Origin: CAYTSW01 sp964440605
GTDB taxonomy: Bacteria > Planctomycetota > Phycisphaerae > Phycisphaerales > UBA1924
Reading direction: 5' to 3'
Assembly: GCA_964440605.1 (NCBI GenBank)
Contig: CAYTSW010000016.1
Coordinates: 1-30,438 of the forward strand
DNA: 30,438 bases
Below are positions 17,992 through 25,673 of the stretch, in pieces (position 1 is the stretch's first letter; every line of letters starts with the position of its first letter). The translations under genes were made by a program, and so were the position numbers. The notes under the pieces were generated by a model. It was not told where the DNA came from, ran no database searches, and saw only the letters and a program-made list of their open reading frames with translations.

Positions 17992-18017
17992 CACTGACCC
18001 GCGGAGCCGGGTCAGTG
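17992..18017. promoter_or_regulatory. 10-bp inverted repeat in the DUF58/EamA divergent region
   Basis: CACTGACCCG (17992-18001) and CGGGTCAGTG (18008-18017) are perfect arms around a 6-bp spacer. The repeat starts 20 bp before the DUF58 start and ends 47 bp before the transporter start. It may be a shared operator or an RNA hairpin in either leader. Confidence 0.45.
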
Positions 18018-18064
18018 GCACCCAAGGCAACAAAGGCGGGCGGTGGACAGCCTAGTGTCGGCCC

Positions 18065-19195
18065 GTGTCCTCCTCTCCCGATACCGCTTCCTCCCCTCTT
18101 CCGTCGCACGAGGAGCACGCGGCGCTCGTCTCCGTGCTCGGGGTCGTGCTGATTCTCACGACGCTCGCCGCCTGGACCGCGGCGCCGGTGCTGATGAAGT
18201 ACTTCACGCAGCACATGGACGTGTGGACGATGAACGGCTGGCGGTATGGCGCCGCCGCCCTGCTCTGGTCGCCCCTGATCGTCTGGCAGATGTCGCGGCG
18301 GTCGTTCCCGAAGCGGCTGTGGAAGGCCTCGGCCCTGCCCGCGATCTTCAACTCGGTGGGCCAGGTTGCATTGGTGAGCAGCCTCTACTTCACCGACCCC
18401 ACGATGATCGCCTTCGCGCTGCGCGTGCAGCTGATTACCGTCGCGGTGGGCGGAGCGATCGTCTTCGCGGCCGAACGCCGGGTGATCCGCCGGCCGGCCT
18501 TCCTCGTCGGCATGGCGATGATCCTCGTGGGCATCTGCTCCTTCGTGGCGCTGGACGAGAGCTCCGCGCGGGCGGCCCAGGAGGGCAGCGGGTGGGACGT
18601 CGTCATCGGAGCGTTGTTAGGCGGCGCCGCGGGAGCCAGCTTTGGGTGCTACGCGTTGGCGGTGCGCCCGGTGATGCGCTTTGCCGGGCCGATGATCAGC
18701 TACGCCGTCATCAGCGCCTACACCGCGCTGGCGATGCTGGCGCTGATGCTGGCCTTGGGCGAAGACTTCGGAGCCGCGGCGCTGGCGCTCGCGCCGGGCG
18801 TGTTCGCGTTGCTGATCGCCAGCGCGATCATCGCCCTGTTCATCGGGCACCCGGCGTACTACGGCGCGATCCGCCGCCTGGGCGTAACCGCCTCGGCCGC
18901 GGTTCTTCAACTCCAGCCCTTCACCATCGGCATCACGACGCTCGTGCTCGCGGGCGTGGGGGTAACGGGGTTTACCGGCTCGATCACGCTTGCGCAGTGG
19001 GCGATGGGCGCAGTCGCGGCGGGCGGGGCGTGCGTCATGCTCTGGGTCCAGCACGCCACCGCGAAGCGCGATCGCGCGCAGCACGCGGCGCGACCCGCGC
19101 CCGAGCCGGCGGTTGACGTGGAGGGCAGTCAGTTCGAGGAGGGGCGGGCGTGGGCGCACGACGAGCGAGAGGCTCGCGTCGGCGTGCGCGGGTGA
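18065..19195 (+). CDS. EamA/DMT-family transporter
   Basis: The 376-residue integral membrane protein uses a GTG start at 18065. About ten hydrophobic helices are visible in two halves, each resembling an EamA domain. Helix 1 is VLGVVLILTTLAAWTAAPVLMKYF; the conserved stretch RYGAAALLW, then AIFNSVGQVALVSSLYF and VVIGALLGGAAGASFGCYAL open the further parts. The second half ends with AVLQLQPFTIGITTLVLAG, typical for drug/metabolite exporters. The C-terminal ~45 residues are hydrophilic. The family contains exporters of amino acids, nucleotides and other metabolites; the substrate cannot be told from the sequence. The gene is divergent from DUF58, convergent with mqnE and has no operon partner. 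Confidence 0.85.
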   Translation: MSSSPDTASSPLPSHEEHAALVSVLGVVLILTTLAAWTAAPVLMKYFTQHMDVWTMNGWRYGAAALLWSPLIVWQMSRRSFPKRLWKASALPAIFNSVGQVALVSSLYFTDPTMIAFALRVQLITVAVGGAIVFAAERRVIRRPAFLVGMAMILVGICSFVALDESSARAAQEGSGWDVVIGALLGGAAGASFGCYALAVRPVMRFAGPMISYAVISAYTALAMLALMLALGEDFGAAALALAPGVFALLIASAIIALFIGHPAYYGAIRRLGVTASAAVLQLQPFTIGITTLVLAGVGVTGFTGSITLAQWAMGAVAAGGACVMLWVQHATAKRDRAQHAARPAPEPAVDVEGSQFEEGRAWAHDEREARVGVRG

Positions 19196-19215
19196 GGGGA
19201 TGTACCTGCACCGAT

Positions 19216-19242
19216 CAATCCCCGGGCTTCCGCCCGGGGTTG
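19216..19242. terminator. Bidirectional hairpin between the EamA gene and mqnE
   Basis: CCCCGGGC (19220-19227) and GCCCGGGG (19232-19239) form a perfect 8-bp stem with a TTCC loop; the flanking CAA and TTG can extend it. It lies between two convergent genes. No long T-run follows on either side, so termination may be factor-assisted. It resembles the hairpins at 23021-23040 and 29671-29690. Confidence 0.6.
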
Positions 19243-19249
19243 CATTTGA

Positions 19250-20668
19250 CTACCTCGTCTTGACCGACCAGTCGCGTCCGTTGCGCACGACTTCGCGGTA
19301 GAGCGTGTCGCGCTCGACGGGGGTGAGGCCGGCCTCGCGGATGGCCTTTTGGAGTTCCCACGTTGTGACTTCCTGGTGGGTGGACGCGCCGCCGACCTTG
19401 GTGATGTCGTACCAGACGACGGTGCCGTCGATGTCGTCGGCGCCGGCCTGGAGCATGAGCTGGGCCATGGCCAGGGTCTGCATGATCCAGAAGGCTTTGA
19501 CGTGGGGGAAGTTGTCGAGCATAAGGCGCGCGATGGCGATGGTGCGCAGGTTTTCGAGGCCGCTGGGGCCAGGCAAATGCTCGAGTTCCGAGCCGTCGGG
19601 GAAGAAGGGGAGGGGAATGATGGTCTGGAAGTACCCGGCCTGGTGGGAGGCGTTGCCGTCGGCGGGCGGCTGGGGGAGGGTGGCGCCATCGCCCGAAAGC
19701 GTGATCGCGCCGGGCCAATCCTCGTGCGCGATGCCGAAGGCTTCGGCGCTGTCGTCGCGCGGCTCGGTGACTTTGTAGCCCAGCCGATGCAGCGCGACGT
19801 CCTGTGCGCGGCGGAGCATGTCCATGTGCACGAGTCGTTCACGGCGTTGTTCGATGTGGCCGTAGAGGATTGTGCAGTTGGAGTTGAGCCCGAGCTCGTG
19901 CGCCACGGTGTGGACGTCGAGCCAGACGTCGGAGCGGATTTTGCCCTTGTAGGCCTCGTCGTGGACGCGGTCGTCGAAGACCTCGGCGCCGCCGCCGGGC
20001 AGCGAGCCGAGCCCGGCTTCCTTGAGTTCGCTGAGCACCCAGCGGATGCTCTCGCGTCGGTTGTCGCGCTTGAAGACGCGGGCCATCTTGGCCAGGTGGA
20101 CGATCTCCACCGCGGTGAAGGCTTTGAGGTGCAGGCCCGGTGCGACCTCGTGGATCGCGCGCAGCATCTTGGGGTAGTGCTCCCAAGGCAGGTAGGGGTG
20201 CAGCCCACCGACGATGTGCATCTCCGTCGCGCCCAGCTCGACGGCCTTGCGGGCCTCGGCCTGGATCTCTTCGAAGGACTTGGTGTACGCGCCGGGCTCG
20301 TCCTTCTTGCGCTTGAACTCGCAGAACTTGCAGCTGAGCGCACAGACGTTGGAGTAGTTGAGGTGGCGGTTGATGTTGAAGTATGTGGTCTCGCCGTGCA
20401 TGCGCCGGCGGACGAGGTTGGCCAGGTCGCAGACGCCCCAGATGTCGGGCGTGGTGTAGAGGAGTTCACCGTCCTCCAGGGAGAGGCGTTGGCCGGCCAG
20501 CACCTTTTCGCGGATGGCGTCGAGCGCTGGATCGGCGTGGCGGTGATGCGTCGCGGCACCGCGCAGGGCCATCGGGCGGTAGGCGGCGAAGCCGGGGCGC
20601 GGGGCGACCAGCGGCGTGGACTGGGTCGGGGCAGAAGAGACGGTTGGAGGGGGCGTGAGTGAAGTCAT
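19250..20668 (-). CDS. mqnE: Aminofutalosine synthase MqnE (radical SAM)
   Basis: The 472-residue enzyme joins 3-[(1-carboxyvinyl)oxy]benzoate to S-adenosylmethionine, giving aminodeoxyfutalosine in the futalosine route to menaquinone. The radical-SAM cluster motif is CALSCKFC at 109-116 (CX3CX2C). GGLHPYLPWEHY and LHLKAFTAVEI (154-189) are typical of MqnE rather than MqnC. The C-terminal GADDIDGTVVWYDITKVGGA is also conserved. Compared with the usual ~370-390 residues, a ~50-residue stretch at about 291-343 (acidic, Gly/Pro-rich) appears inserted, and the N-terminus is ~40 residues longer. The ATG at 20668 was chosen because the frame further upstream runs into low-complexity, serine-rich sequence. 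No other mqn gene lies nearby. Confidence 0.93.
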   Translation of the reverse strand: MTSLTPPPTVSSAPTQSTPLVAPRPGFAAYRPMALRGAATHHRHADPALDAIREKVLAGQRLSLEDGELLYTTPDIWGVCDLANLVRRRMHGETTYFNINRHLNYSNVCALSCKFCEFKRKKDEPGAYTKSFEEIQAEARKAVELGATEMHIVGGLHPYLPWEHYPKMLRAIHEVAPGLHLKAFTAVEIVHLAKMARVFKRDNRRESIRWVLSELKEAGLGSLPGGGAEVFDDRVHDEAYKGKIRSDVWLDVHTVAHELGLNSNCTILYGHIEQRRERLVHMDMLRRAQDVALHRLGYKVTEPRDDSAEAFGIAHEDWPGAITLSGDGATLPQPPADGNASHQAGYFQTIIPLPFFPDGSELEHLPGPSGLENLRTIAIARLMLDNFPHVKAFWIMQTLAMAQLMLQAGADDIDGTVVWYDITKVGGASTHQEVTTWELQKAIREAGLTPVERDTLYREVVRNGRDWSVKTR

Positions 20669-20686
20669 GGCGGGCTCGCGGTTGGT

Positions 20687-20704
20687 TTTCAGTATCGACT
20701 GAAA
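20687..20704. promoter_or_regulatory. Inverted repeat just upstream of mqnE
   Basis: TTTCAGT (20687-20693) and ACTGAAA (20698-20704) are perfect arms around ATCG, ending 19 bp before the mqnE start. It is AT-richer than its surroundings and stands out. It could be a repressor operator or a leader hairpin close to the ribosome-binding region. Confidence 0.45.
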
Positions 20705-20734
20705 GTTCTGAAGGAGTCTAGGCGAGAGGGCCTC

Positions 20735-20832
20735 GATCGGCGATCGGACGCGATGCCGACCGTCACAAACGGTATCGGCCTCGCAGGCGACGGGCAGGGT
20801 TGGGGGATTCAAAGGTGGTGATCGGCGATCGG
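20735..20832. repeat. Two copies of a 13-bp direct repeat, GATCGGCGATCGG
   Basis: Copies at 20735-20747 and 20820-20832 are identical and 85 bp apart in the divergent mqnE/coiled-coil region. Each copy is itself two GATCGG units separated by one C. They could be binding sites for a regulator; no function is known. Confidence 0.5.
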
Positions 20833-20906
20833 GCGAAGGCGGCTCGTTGGGCGGCCGATGCACCGGCGGGAGAGCATCGCCGGCGGGGGCGGACCGGAGG
20901 AGCAGC

Positions 20907-22988
20907 ATGTTTGAAAGCGACCGCGGCCGGGAGGAAGTCGAGCGCACGGACCATCTGGGGCCGGACGCCGATCCCACGCCCGAAGACCCATCCGAGATGA
21001 CGCCCGAGTCCTCCGCCGAGCCCGCGGCGCCCAAGGCCGCCGGCGATGACCTGCTGGGCATGCTCGACCAGGTGGAGTCGCGCGTGCGGGCGTTGCGAGA
21101 GGCGGAGCGTGAGCGTGCGGCGGCGGCCGAGCAGCTCGACGCTCGGGCACACACCCTCGCCGAGCGGGAGCAGACGCTCGACGCTCGCGAGCGTCGGCTG
21201 AACCAGATCCGCGATGAGCTGACGGCGGAGGTGCGCCGCGTGGCCGAGGAGCGCAACGCGCTCGAAGAACAGCAGGGCGAGGCGGAGGACCGGGCCGCGC
21301 GCTTGGGGGAGGAGCTCGACGCCGCGCGCGGCGAGGTCGAGGCCGCGACGGCGGCGCGTGACGAAGCCGTCCGCGAACGTGACGGGGCGACGGAGCGGGT
21401 CGGGGAGCTGACGGCGCGGGTGGAGGAGCTGGTCGCGCAGGTGGAAGCCGTCGAGGGTCGTGCCGAGGAACTCGAAGCGCGTGCGCAGGAGGCGGGCGAA
21501 GCACAGGCCGCCATCGCGAGCGAGCGGGCGGCGCGGGAAGAGGCCGAGCGGGAAGCCGAGGCGCTTCGGGAGCGCCTCGAGACGGTGACGACGCAGCAGG
21601 CCGAGTTGGCGAGCGCGGTGGAGCGCGCCGAGGCGCGGGCGAGCGCGCTCGAGGAACAGGCCGAGGCGTTGGAGCGGCGGGCGGGCGATGCATCGGCCGA
21701 CACGGATGAAGCGCTGGAAGCGTTGCGGTGCGAGCGTGACGCGGCGCGCCGGGAATGCGAGTCGCTGCGTGAGCAGGTGGACGATGCGCGGAGCGAAGTG
21801 GTCGCGCTGGGGCGACGGGTGGAGACGCTGGAGCACGAGGCCGATCAGGTCGCCTCGCGCGAAGAGTCGGCGGGGGGCGAGCTTGCTCGCGCGCGGCAGC
21901 GGCTGACGGAGGCGGGCGAGGTCATCCGATCGCTGGAGACGCGTTTGAGCGAGGCCGAAGCCGCGGCGGCGTCTTCGACGCCCGCGTGCGCTCCGACGCC
22001 CAGCGAAGACGACGACTTTCTCGCGACGCGGCGCGCGCGCCTTCAGGCCGTCCGCGCGGCGATGAAGGAGCGGGAGCAGCAGTTGTGGCACGCCAGGAGC
22101 GTGCTCGAGCGCAAGGCCGAGCAGCTCAAGCAGGCCGACGAGGTTCGGCGTGAGGCCGAACGCCTGCGCTTCGAGGCGCACGAGAAGCGGGCGGCTGCCG
22201 AACGCGTCTTCGTCAAGGCGAGCCGGGCCAAGGCGCCGGCGTCGGTGGGCATCTTTATCGTCTGCGTGGTCGCGGCGCTGGCGGCGTGCGTGGGCGGGGC
22301 GTGGCTGGGCGTGACGAACGTCATGCCCGGGCGGGCCGAAGCTTCGCTGGTGGTGGAGATCGACCGGCGGGACGTCGATCCCGGCGCCGAGCAGGTGGCT
22401 TCGTGGGCGGGCTTCGTCTCCGGGCTGGGCGAGGACCCGCAGTTCCTCGAGCGGGCGGCTACGCGGTTGAACGCGCGTTCGATCGAGGACATGGCGTCGC
22501 CTGGCGCGTTGAAGTCGGCCCTGGCTGATCGCGCGCTGTTCGAGAGCGACGCGCCGGGGCGCGTTCGCATCACGCTGACGGGCGAGGGCGCGGGGCCGAC
22601 GGAGCGGGCGTTGGAGACGATCGGCACGGCGCTGGTCGCGTACGCCAACGACACGCGTCAGCTCCGGCCCGACCGGTCGTCGACGATGGTCGTCGAGCCG
22701 GCGTCGGCGACGACGAGCGCACCGGCCGAGGATGGGCGCCTGGCGGTGTTCGGCATCGTGGCGGGGGCGTTGAGCGCGATCGTGCTCTTCGGCGCGGTGA
22801 TCGCCTACCGCGGCTTGCGGTCGACGCTGGCGGGAGCGGCGCGCGACGCCTTCGTGGAGCTTGGGGACGACGGCGTGAGCGGCGCTCCGATGGAGGCGTC
22901 CGCTGCGGCGCCTCTGACGACAGAGGCGCCGGCGAACGAGGCGAGTCCTGCGCGGTCGATGCGGCCGATGATGCAGCGGTCGGAGTAG
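20907..22988 (+). CDS. Long coiled-coil protein with two membrane helices and a Wzz-like extracytoplasmic region
   Basis: The 693-residue protein starts at 20907 behind GGAGGAG. Residues ~48-350 and ~375-440 are an almost continuous heptad-type coiled coil rich in Glu, Ala and Arg. One membrane helix follows at ~447-469 (SVGIFIVCVVAALAACVGGAW) and a second at ~612-633 (LAVFGIVAGALSAIVLFGAVI). The ~140 residues between them (ASLVVEIDRRDVDPGA ... FLERAATRLNARSIEDM ... RVRITLTGEG) resemble the extracytoplasmic domain of chain-length determinant (Wzz/GumC) proteins. The order is inverted compared with GumC-type proteins: here the cytoplasmic coil precedes the membrane module. No polysaccharide gene or kinase is adjacent. 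A structural or scaffolding role at the membrane is inferred; no specific function can be given. Confidence 0.75.
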   Translation: MFESDRGREEVERTDHLGPDADPTPEDPSEMTPESSAEPAAPKAAGDDLLGMLDQVESRVRALREAERERAAAAEQLDARAHTLAEREQTLDARERRLNQIRDELTAEVRRVAEERNALEEQQGEAEDRAARLGEELDAARGEVEAATAARDEAVRERDGATERVGELTARVEELVAQVEAVEGRAEELEARAQEAGEAQAAIASERAAREEAEREAEALRERLETVTTQQAELASAVERAEARASALEEQAEALERRAGDASADTDEALEALRCERDAARRECESLREQVDDARSEVVALGRRVETLEHEADQVASREESAGGELARARQRLTEAGEVIRSLETRLSEAEAAAASSTPACAPTPSEDDDFLATRRARLQAVRAAMKEREQQLWHARSVLERKAEQLKQADEVRREAERLRFEAHEKRAAAERVFVKASRAKAPASVGIFIVCVVAALAACVGGAWLGVTNVMPGRAEASLVVEIDRRDVDPGAEQVASWAGFVSGLGEDPQFLERAATRLNARSIEDMASPGALKSALADRALFESDAPGRVRITLTGEGAGPTERALETIGTALVAYANDTRQLRPDRSSTMVVEPASATTSAPAEDGRLAVFGIVAGALSAIVLFGAVIAYRGLRSTLAGAARDAFVELGDDGVSGAPMEASAAAPLTTEAPANEASPARSMRPMMQRSE

Positions 22989-23020
22989 GCGTCGGGGCGG
23001 GTGAGCGTGCGTCCAACGAT

Positions 23021-23043
23021 CACCGGGCTCGCGCTCGGTGTTT
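23021..23043 (+). terminator. Hairpin terminator after the coiled-coil gene
   Basis: CACCGGGC (23021-23028) and GCTCGGTG (23033-23040) form an 8-bp stem with one G-U pair and a TCGC loop, followed by TTT. It sits 33 bp past the coiled-coil stop, right at the end of the convergent DUF418 gene. Confidence 0.65.
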
Positions 23044-24355
23044 ACGTGTGCTGCATCTTGAGCGTGGGCAGGCGCCGGTAGGTGAGCGCGCGCCAGAGGT
23101 ACTCCAGTGGGCCGAAGCGGAAGTGGCGCAGCCACCAGATGGACCAGCCGGCCTGGACGAGCCAGATGGCGACGACGATTGGGACGAGCTGGATGCGCGA
23201 GAGGTCGCCCCAGAGGCCGAGCCCGGAGCCGTAGAAGAGGAAGAAGCAGATGATCGACTGAGCGATGTAGTTGGTGAAGGCCATGCGTCCCATGGCGGCG
23301 AGTGTGGTGCGGAGCGGGCGCCACCAGCCGCGGACGCAGACGAGCATGACGAGGCCGATCCAGCCGAGGGCGACGGCGAGGGAGCCGAAGTAGTTGTACC
23401 ACCAGTTGAACATGAACCACTGCGCGACATCGAAGTCGGCGGCCTGCATCTGGCGGACACCGAGCCGGATGATGGGAAGTCCGATGGCGAAGCCGGCGGT
23501 CGTGAGGCCGGCGTAGAAGCGTGCTGAGCGGCTCGCGGAGAGCACGCCGAGTTTGAAGAGAGCCATGCCCAGGCAGAAGAGTCCGCCGATGCGCCAGAGG
23601 CCGAACGTGAACAGGCCCCAGGTCTGCATCCAGAACGAGGCCTCGGCGCGGCCTGGGAGGCGATCGAGATAGCCGCCTTCGAAGCCCGCGGCTTCCTCCT
23701 CGAGCAACTGCGGTGTGGGCTCGAATCCGGTGCGCATGTCGGGCCACGCCTGCGCGAAACCCTCCTGCCAGGGCTCGAGCGTGTCACCGGCCTGCTGAGC
23801 TTCCCACGCGTCGCGCGAGACCATCACCATCCAGCCAAACCCGGCGTTGATGGGAATCGCGATGAGCAGGAGCGTGACGCCGATGGCGAGGAGCCAGCCC
23901 GCGCTGAGGCGCCTGAGCGGGTAGACGAGCATACCGATGAGGGCGTACAGCACGAGGATGTCGCCCTCCCAGATGAAGTAGGCGTGGACGAGGCCGATCG
24001 CGAGGAGCCATGCCATGCGGGTGTAGTGCAGGCCGGCGGCTTTTCCATGCTTGGCGATGGCCTTGTCGGCGAAGAGGCAGACACCCGCACCGAAGAGCAT
24101 GGAAAAGATGGCCATCATCTTCAGGTCGAAGAAGAGGTGGGAACCGAGCCACGCGGCGTAGTCGGCGCCCTCGAAGCCACCCATGATCGTGGGGTCGAAC
24201 CAGACGAACGCGGAGAAGGCGAAGAACGGGATGTTCATCACCAGGATGCCGCAGAGCGCAAGCCCGCGCAACACGTCGAGGCTGTCGATGCGTGAGGCGG
24301 TGGTGACCGGCGCGACGGTGGGGTCGGCGGCGGGCTGATCCGGGGTCCGGGGCAT
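23042..24355 (-). CDS. DUF418 (YeiB-like) multispanning membrane protein
   Basis: The 437-residue protein opens with the family hallmark SRIDSLDVLRGLALCGILVMNI. Around ten hydrophobic helices follow, including FSMLFGAGVCLFADKA (FS.LFG.G), IWEGDILVLYALIGMLVYPLR with the conserved GDIL.YA motif, and MGRMAFTNYIAQSIICFFLFYG near the C-terminus, the DUF418 core. The start at 24355 has AAAGG 8 nt upstream and lies 11 bp after the phosphatase stop; a start at 24391 would overlap that gene and has no ribosome-binding site. Function of the family is not established, though it belongs to the wider acyltransferase-3-like membrane proteins. It is the last gene of a three-gene operon with HAD phosphatase and acylphosphatase. 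Confidence 0.9.
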   Translation of the reverse strand: MPRTPDQPAADPTVAPVTTASRIDSLDVLRGLALCGILVMNIPFFAFSAFVWFDPTIMGGFEGADYAAWLGSHLFFDLKMMAIFSMLFGAGVCLFADKAIAKHGKAAGLHYTRMAWLLAIGLVHAYFIWEGDILVLYALIGMLVYPLRRLSAGWLLAIGVTLLLIAIPINAGFGWMVMVSRDAWEAQQAGDTLEPWQEGFAQAWPDMRTGFEPTPQLLEEEAAGFEGGYLDRLPGRAEASFWMQTWGLFTFGLWRIGGLFCLGMALFKLGVLSASRSARFYAGLTTAGFAIGLPIIRLGVRQMQAADFDVAQWFMFNWWYNYFGSLAVALGWIGLVMLVCVRGWWRPLRTTLAAMGRMAFTNYIAQSIICFFLFYGSGLGLWGDLSRIQLVPIVVAIWLVQAGWSIWWLRHFRFGPLEYLWRALTYRRLPTLKMQHT

Positions 24356-24366
24356 GGCGAACGCCT

Positions 24367-25086
24367 TTACTGGGGATCGGAGGTGATCCATTCCAGTATG
24401 GCGTCGGTTTCCTCGAGCGTCTCCAGTGCGAGGTCCGGTCCGTGGGACACGAGTTCGCCGCGGGAGAAACGCCCTGTCGCAACGGCGATGCAGCGCAGCC
24501 CGACGTGCCGGGCGGCGTCGATGTCCGCGGGGGTGTCGCCGATGATGACCGCTTCGCGCGGTTCGGGGCGGCGGCCCAGCGAGCGCGCCCAGCGGTCGAG
24601 CGCGACTTCAGGCAGGTGCCGGCGGTGGGGCGGGTGATGGGGCGAGGCATCGCCCCAGATGGGGACCGTGAAGCGGGTGACGTCGTAGCCGCAGGCCTGG
24701 AGCTTCGTTGCGCCGGCTTCCTCGAGGTTGCCCGTCAGCAGGCCGAGCGTGATCCGGGGCCGAGCGAGCAGCCCCTCGAGCAGGTCGATCGCGCCGGGGC
24801 AGGCCTCGGGGCCGATGCCTTCGTCGAAGACGTCGCGCAGGTGCCGAGCGTACACGTCGTACAGGGCGCGGGCGTGCTCGGGGGCGCTGGGCAGGTCGTG
24901 GGCGCGGAGGAGGTCGGCGAAGACGTTGGGGTCGAGCGAGCCGGCGTAGGAGACGGCGTTGGCGTCGAAGTGCGGGCCAACGAGTTCCTCGCCCGCGCGC
25001 TGGACGGCCGCGACGGAGCCGCTGGTCGTTGACCAGGTGATGAGCGTGCCGTCGATGTCGAAGAGGACGAGGCGGTCGGTGGTCAC
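24367..25086 (-). CDS. HAD-superfamily phosphatase (phosphoglycolate phosphatase-like)
   Basis: The 239-residue protein has motif I LVLFDIDGTL with the nucleophile Asp10 and Asp12, motif II LGLLTGN, a conserved Lys in GATKLQACGY and motif III VIIGDTPADIDAA. The helical cap between motifs I and II places it in subfamily I, near phosphoglycolate phosphatases. It should dephosphorylate a small phosphometabolite by a Mg-dependent phospho-Asp mechanism; the substrate is unknown. It overlaps the upstream acylphosphatase by 4 nt (shared ATGA), which implies translational coupling, and DUF418 follows after 11 bp. A short insert rich in His and Pro (ASPHHPPHRRH) lies before motif III. Confidence 0.9.
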   Translation of the reverse strand: MTTDRLVLFDIDGTLITWSTTSGSVAAVQRAGEELVGPHFDANAVSYAGSLDPNVFADLLRAHDLPSAPEHARALYDVYARHLRDVFDEGIGPEACPGAIDLLEGLLARPRITLGLLTGNLEEAGATKLQACGYDVTRFTVPIWGDASPHHPPHRRHLPEVALDRWARSLGRRPEPREAVIIGDTPADIDAARHVGLRCIAVATGRFSRGELVSHGPDLALETLEETDAILEWITSDPQ

Positions 25087-25355
25087 CGGAGGATCTCGAA
25101 GGTGGGAGGCGGGTCGGCGTCGGGGAGTTGTCGGATGGAGGCGTTGGTGACGTGGCCATGCGTCGCGTCGATGATGGAGTCAATGAGTTGATTCAGGACG
25201 TCTTGCGTGGGTGTGTAGAGGGAGGCGCGGACCGTGCCGTCGGGTTCGTTACGGACCCAGCCGGTGACGCCGAGCTGGCGGGCGTGCGCTTGTGTGGTGG
25301 CGCGGAAGCCGACGCCCTGGACGGTGCCGGAGAAGGTGACTTCATGGTGGAGCAT
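25083..25355 (-). CDS. acyP: Acylphosphatase
   Basis: The 90-residue protein has normal family length and the complete signature GTVQGVGFRATTQAHARQLG and GWVRNEPDGTV. Catalytic Arg18 (phosphate binding) and Asn36 (water positioning) are both present. It hydrolyses acyl phosphates such as acetyl phosphate or 1,3-bisphosphoglycerate in the cytoplasm. It is the first gene of the operon with the HAD phosphatase (4-nt overlap) and DUF418. Its promoter must lie in the 25356-25673 region shared with dnaG on the other strand. Confidence 0.95.
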   Translation of the reverse strand: MLHHEVTFSGTVQGVGFRATTQAHARQLGVTGWVRNEPDGTVRASLYTPTQDVLNQLIDSIIDATHGHVTNASIRQLPDADPPPTFEILR

Positions 25356-25673
25356 CGGCGCGGATCGTAGAACGGTTCCAAGGAGCGGGCAGATGTGGTG
25401 GTGTGACGGGCAAAAGTGTCGGGTTTTGCGGGTCCGAGATTGACTGGATGAAGGAATCTTGTAGTGTTGCGAGGTTCGCGACGCACAAACGGGCCAGCAC
25501 GCACACCACCCTTGCTGCGGCCAAACTCTCCTCCTCCCGCGTCGCGACGTCCGGGCTTCAGGGCGAAGCCTCCAAACGAGAATCGCACTCTGTTGCGGGG
25601 ACCGGTCTGGCGATGGATCGCGGCGCTATCGATACGCCGGAGTCGATCGCGTGGGCGGTGATTGAAGGTACGC
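25356..25673. other. Divergent intergenic region acyP/dnaG
   Basis: This 318-bp stretch holds no convincing gene. Short open frames exist on the plus strand (for example 25464-25661) but lack a ribosome-binding site and have a Pro/Arg-rich composition. It contains the candidate dnaG promoter at 25440-25467 and a perfect 10-bp palindrome, CGTCGCGACG, at 25540-25549. The remaining sequence is the presumed ~200-nt leader of the dnaG-rpoD message. Confidence 0.5.
25440..25467 (+). promoter_or_regulatory. Candidate sigma-70 promoter of the dnaG-rpoD operon
   Basis: TTGACT (25440-25445, five of six consensus bases) and TAGTGT (25462-25467) are separated by 16 bp. A T-rich stretch lies just upstream. 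This is the best -35 match in the intergenic region; the transcript would have a leader of about 200 nt. Confidence 0.5.

Noticed and set aside
20763..23747. A 994-codon open frame on the minus strand opposite the coiled-coil gene
   Set aside because: It is Arg/Leu/Pro/His-rich with no recognisable motif and overlaps two well-supported genes; the low-complexity coiled coil on the other strand explains the lack of stops.
25464..25661. A 65-codon open frame before dnaG as a small gene
   Set aside because: No ribosome-binding site, Pro/Arg-rich, no similarity by eye, and it lies in the presumed leader.
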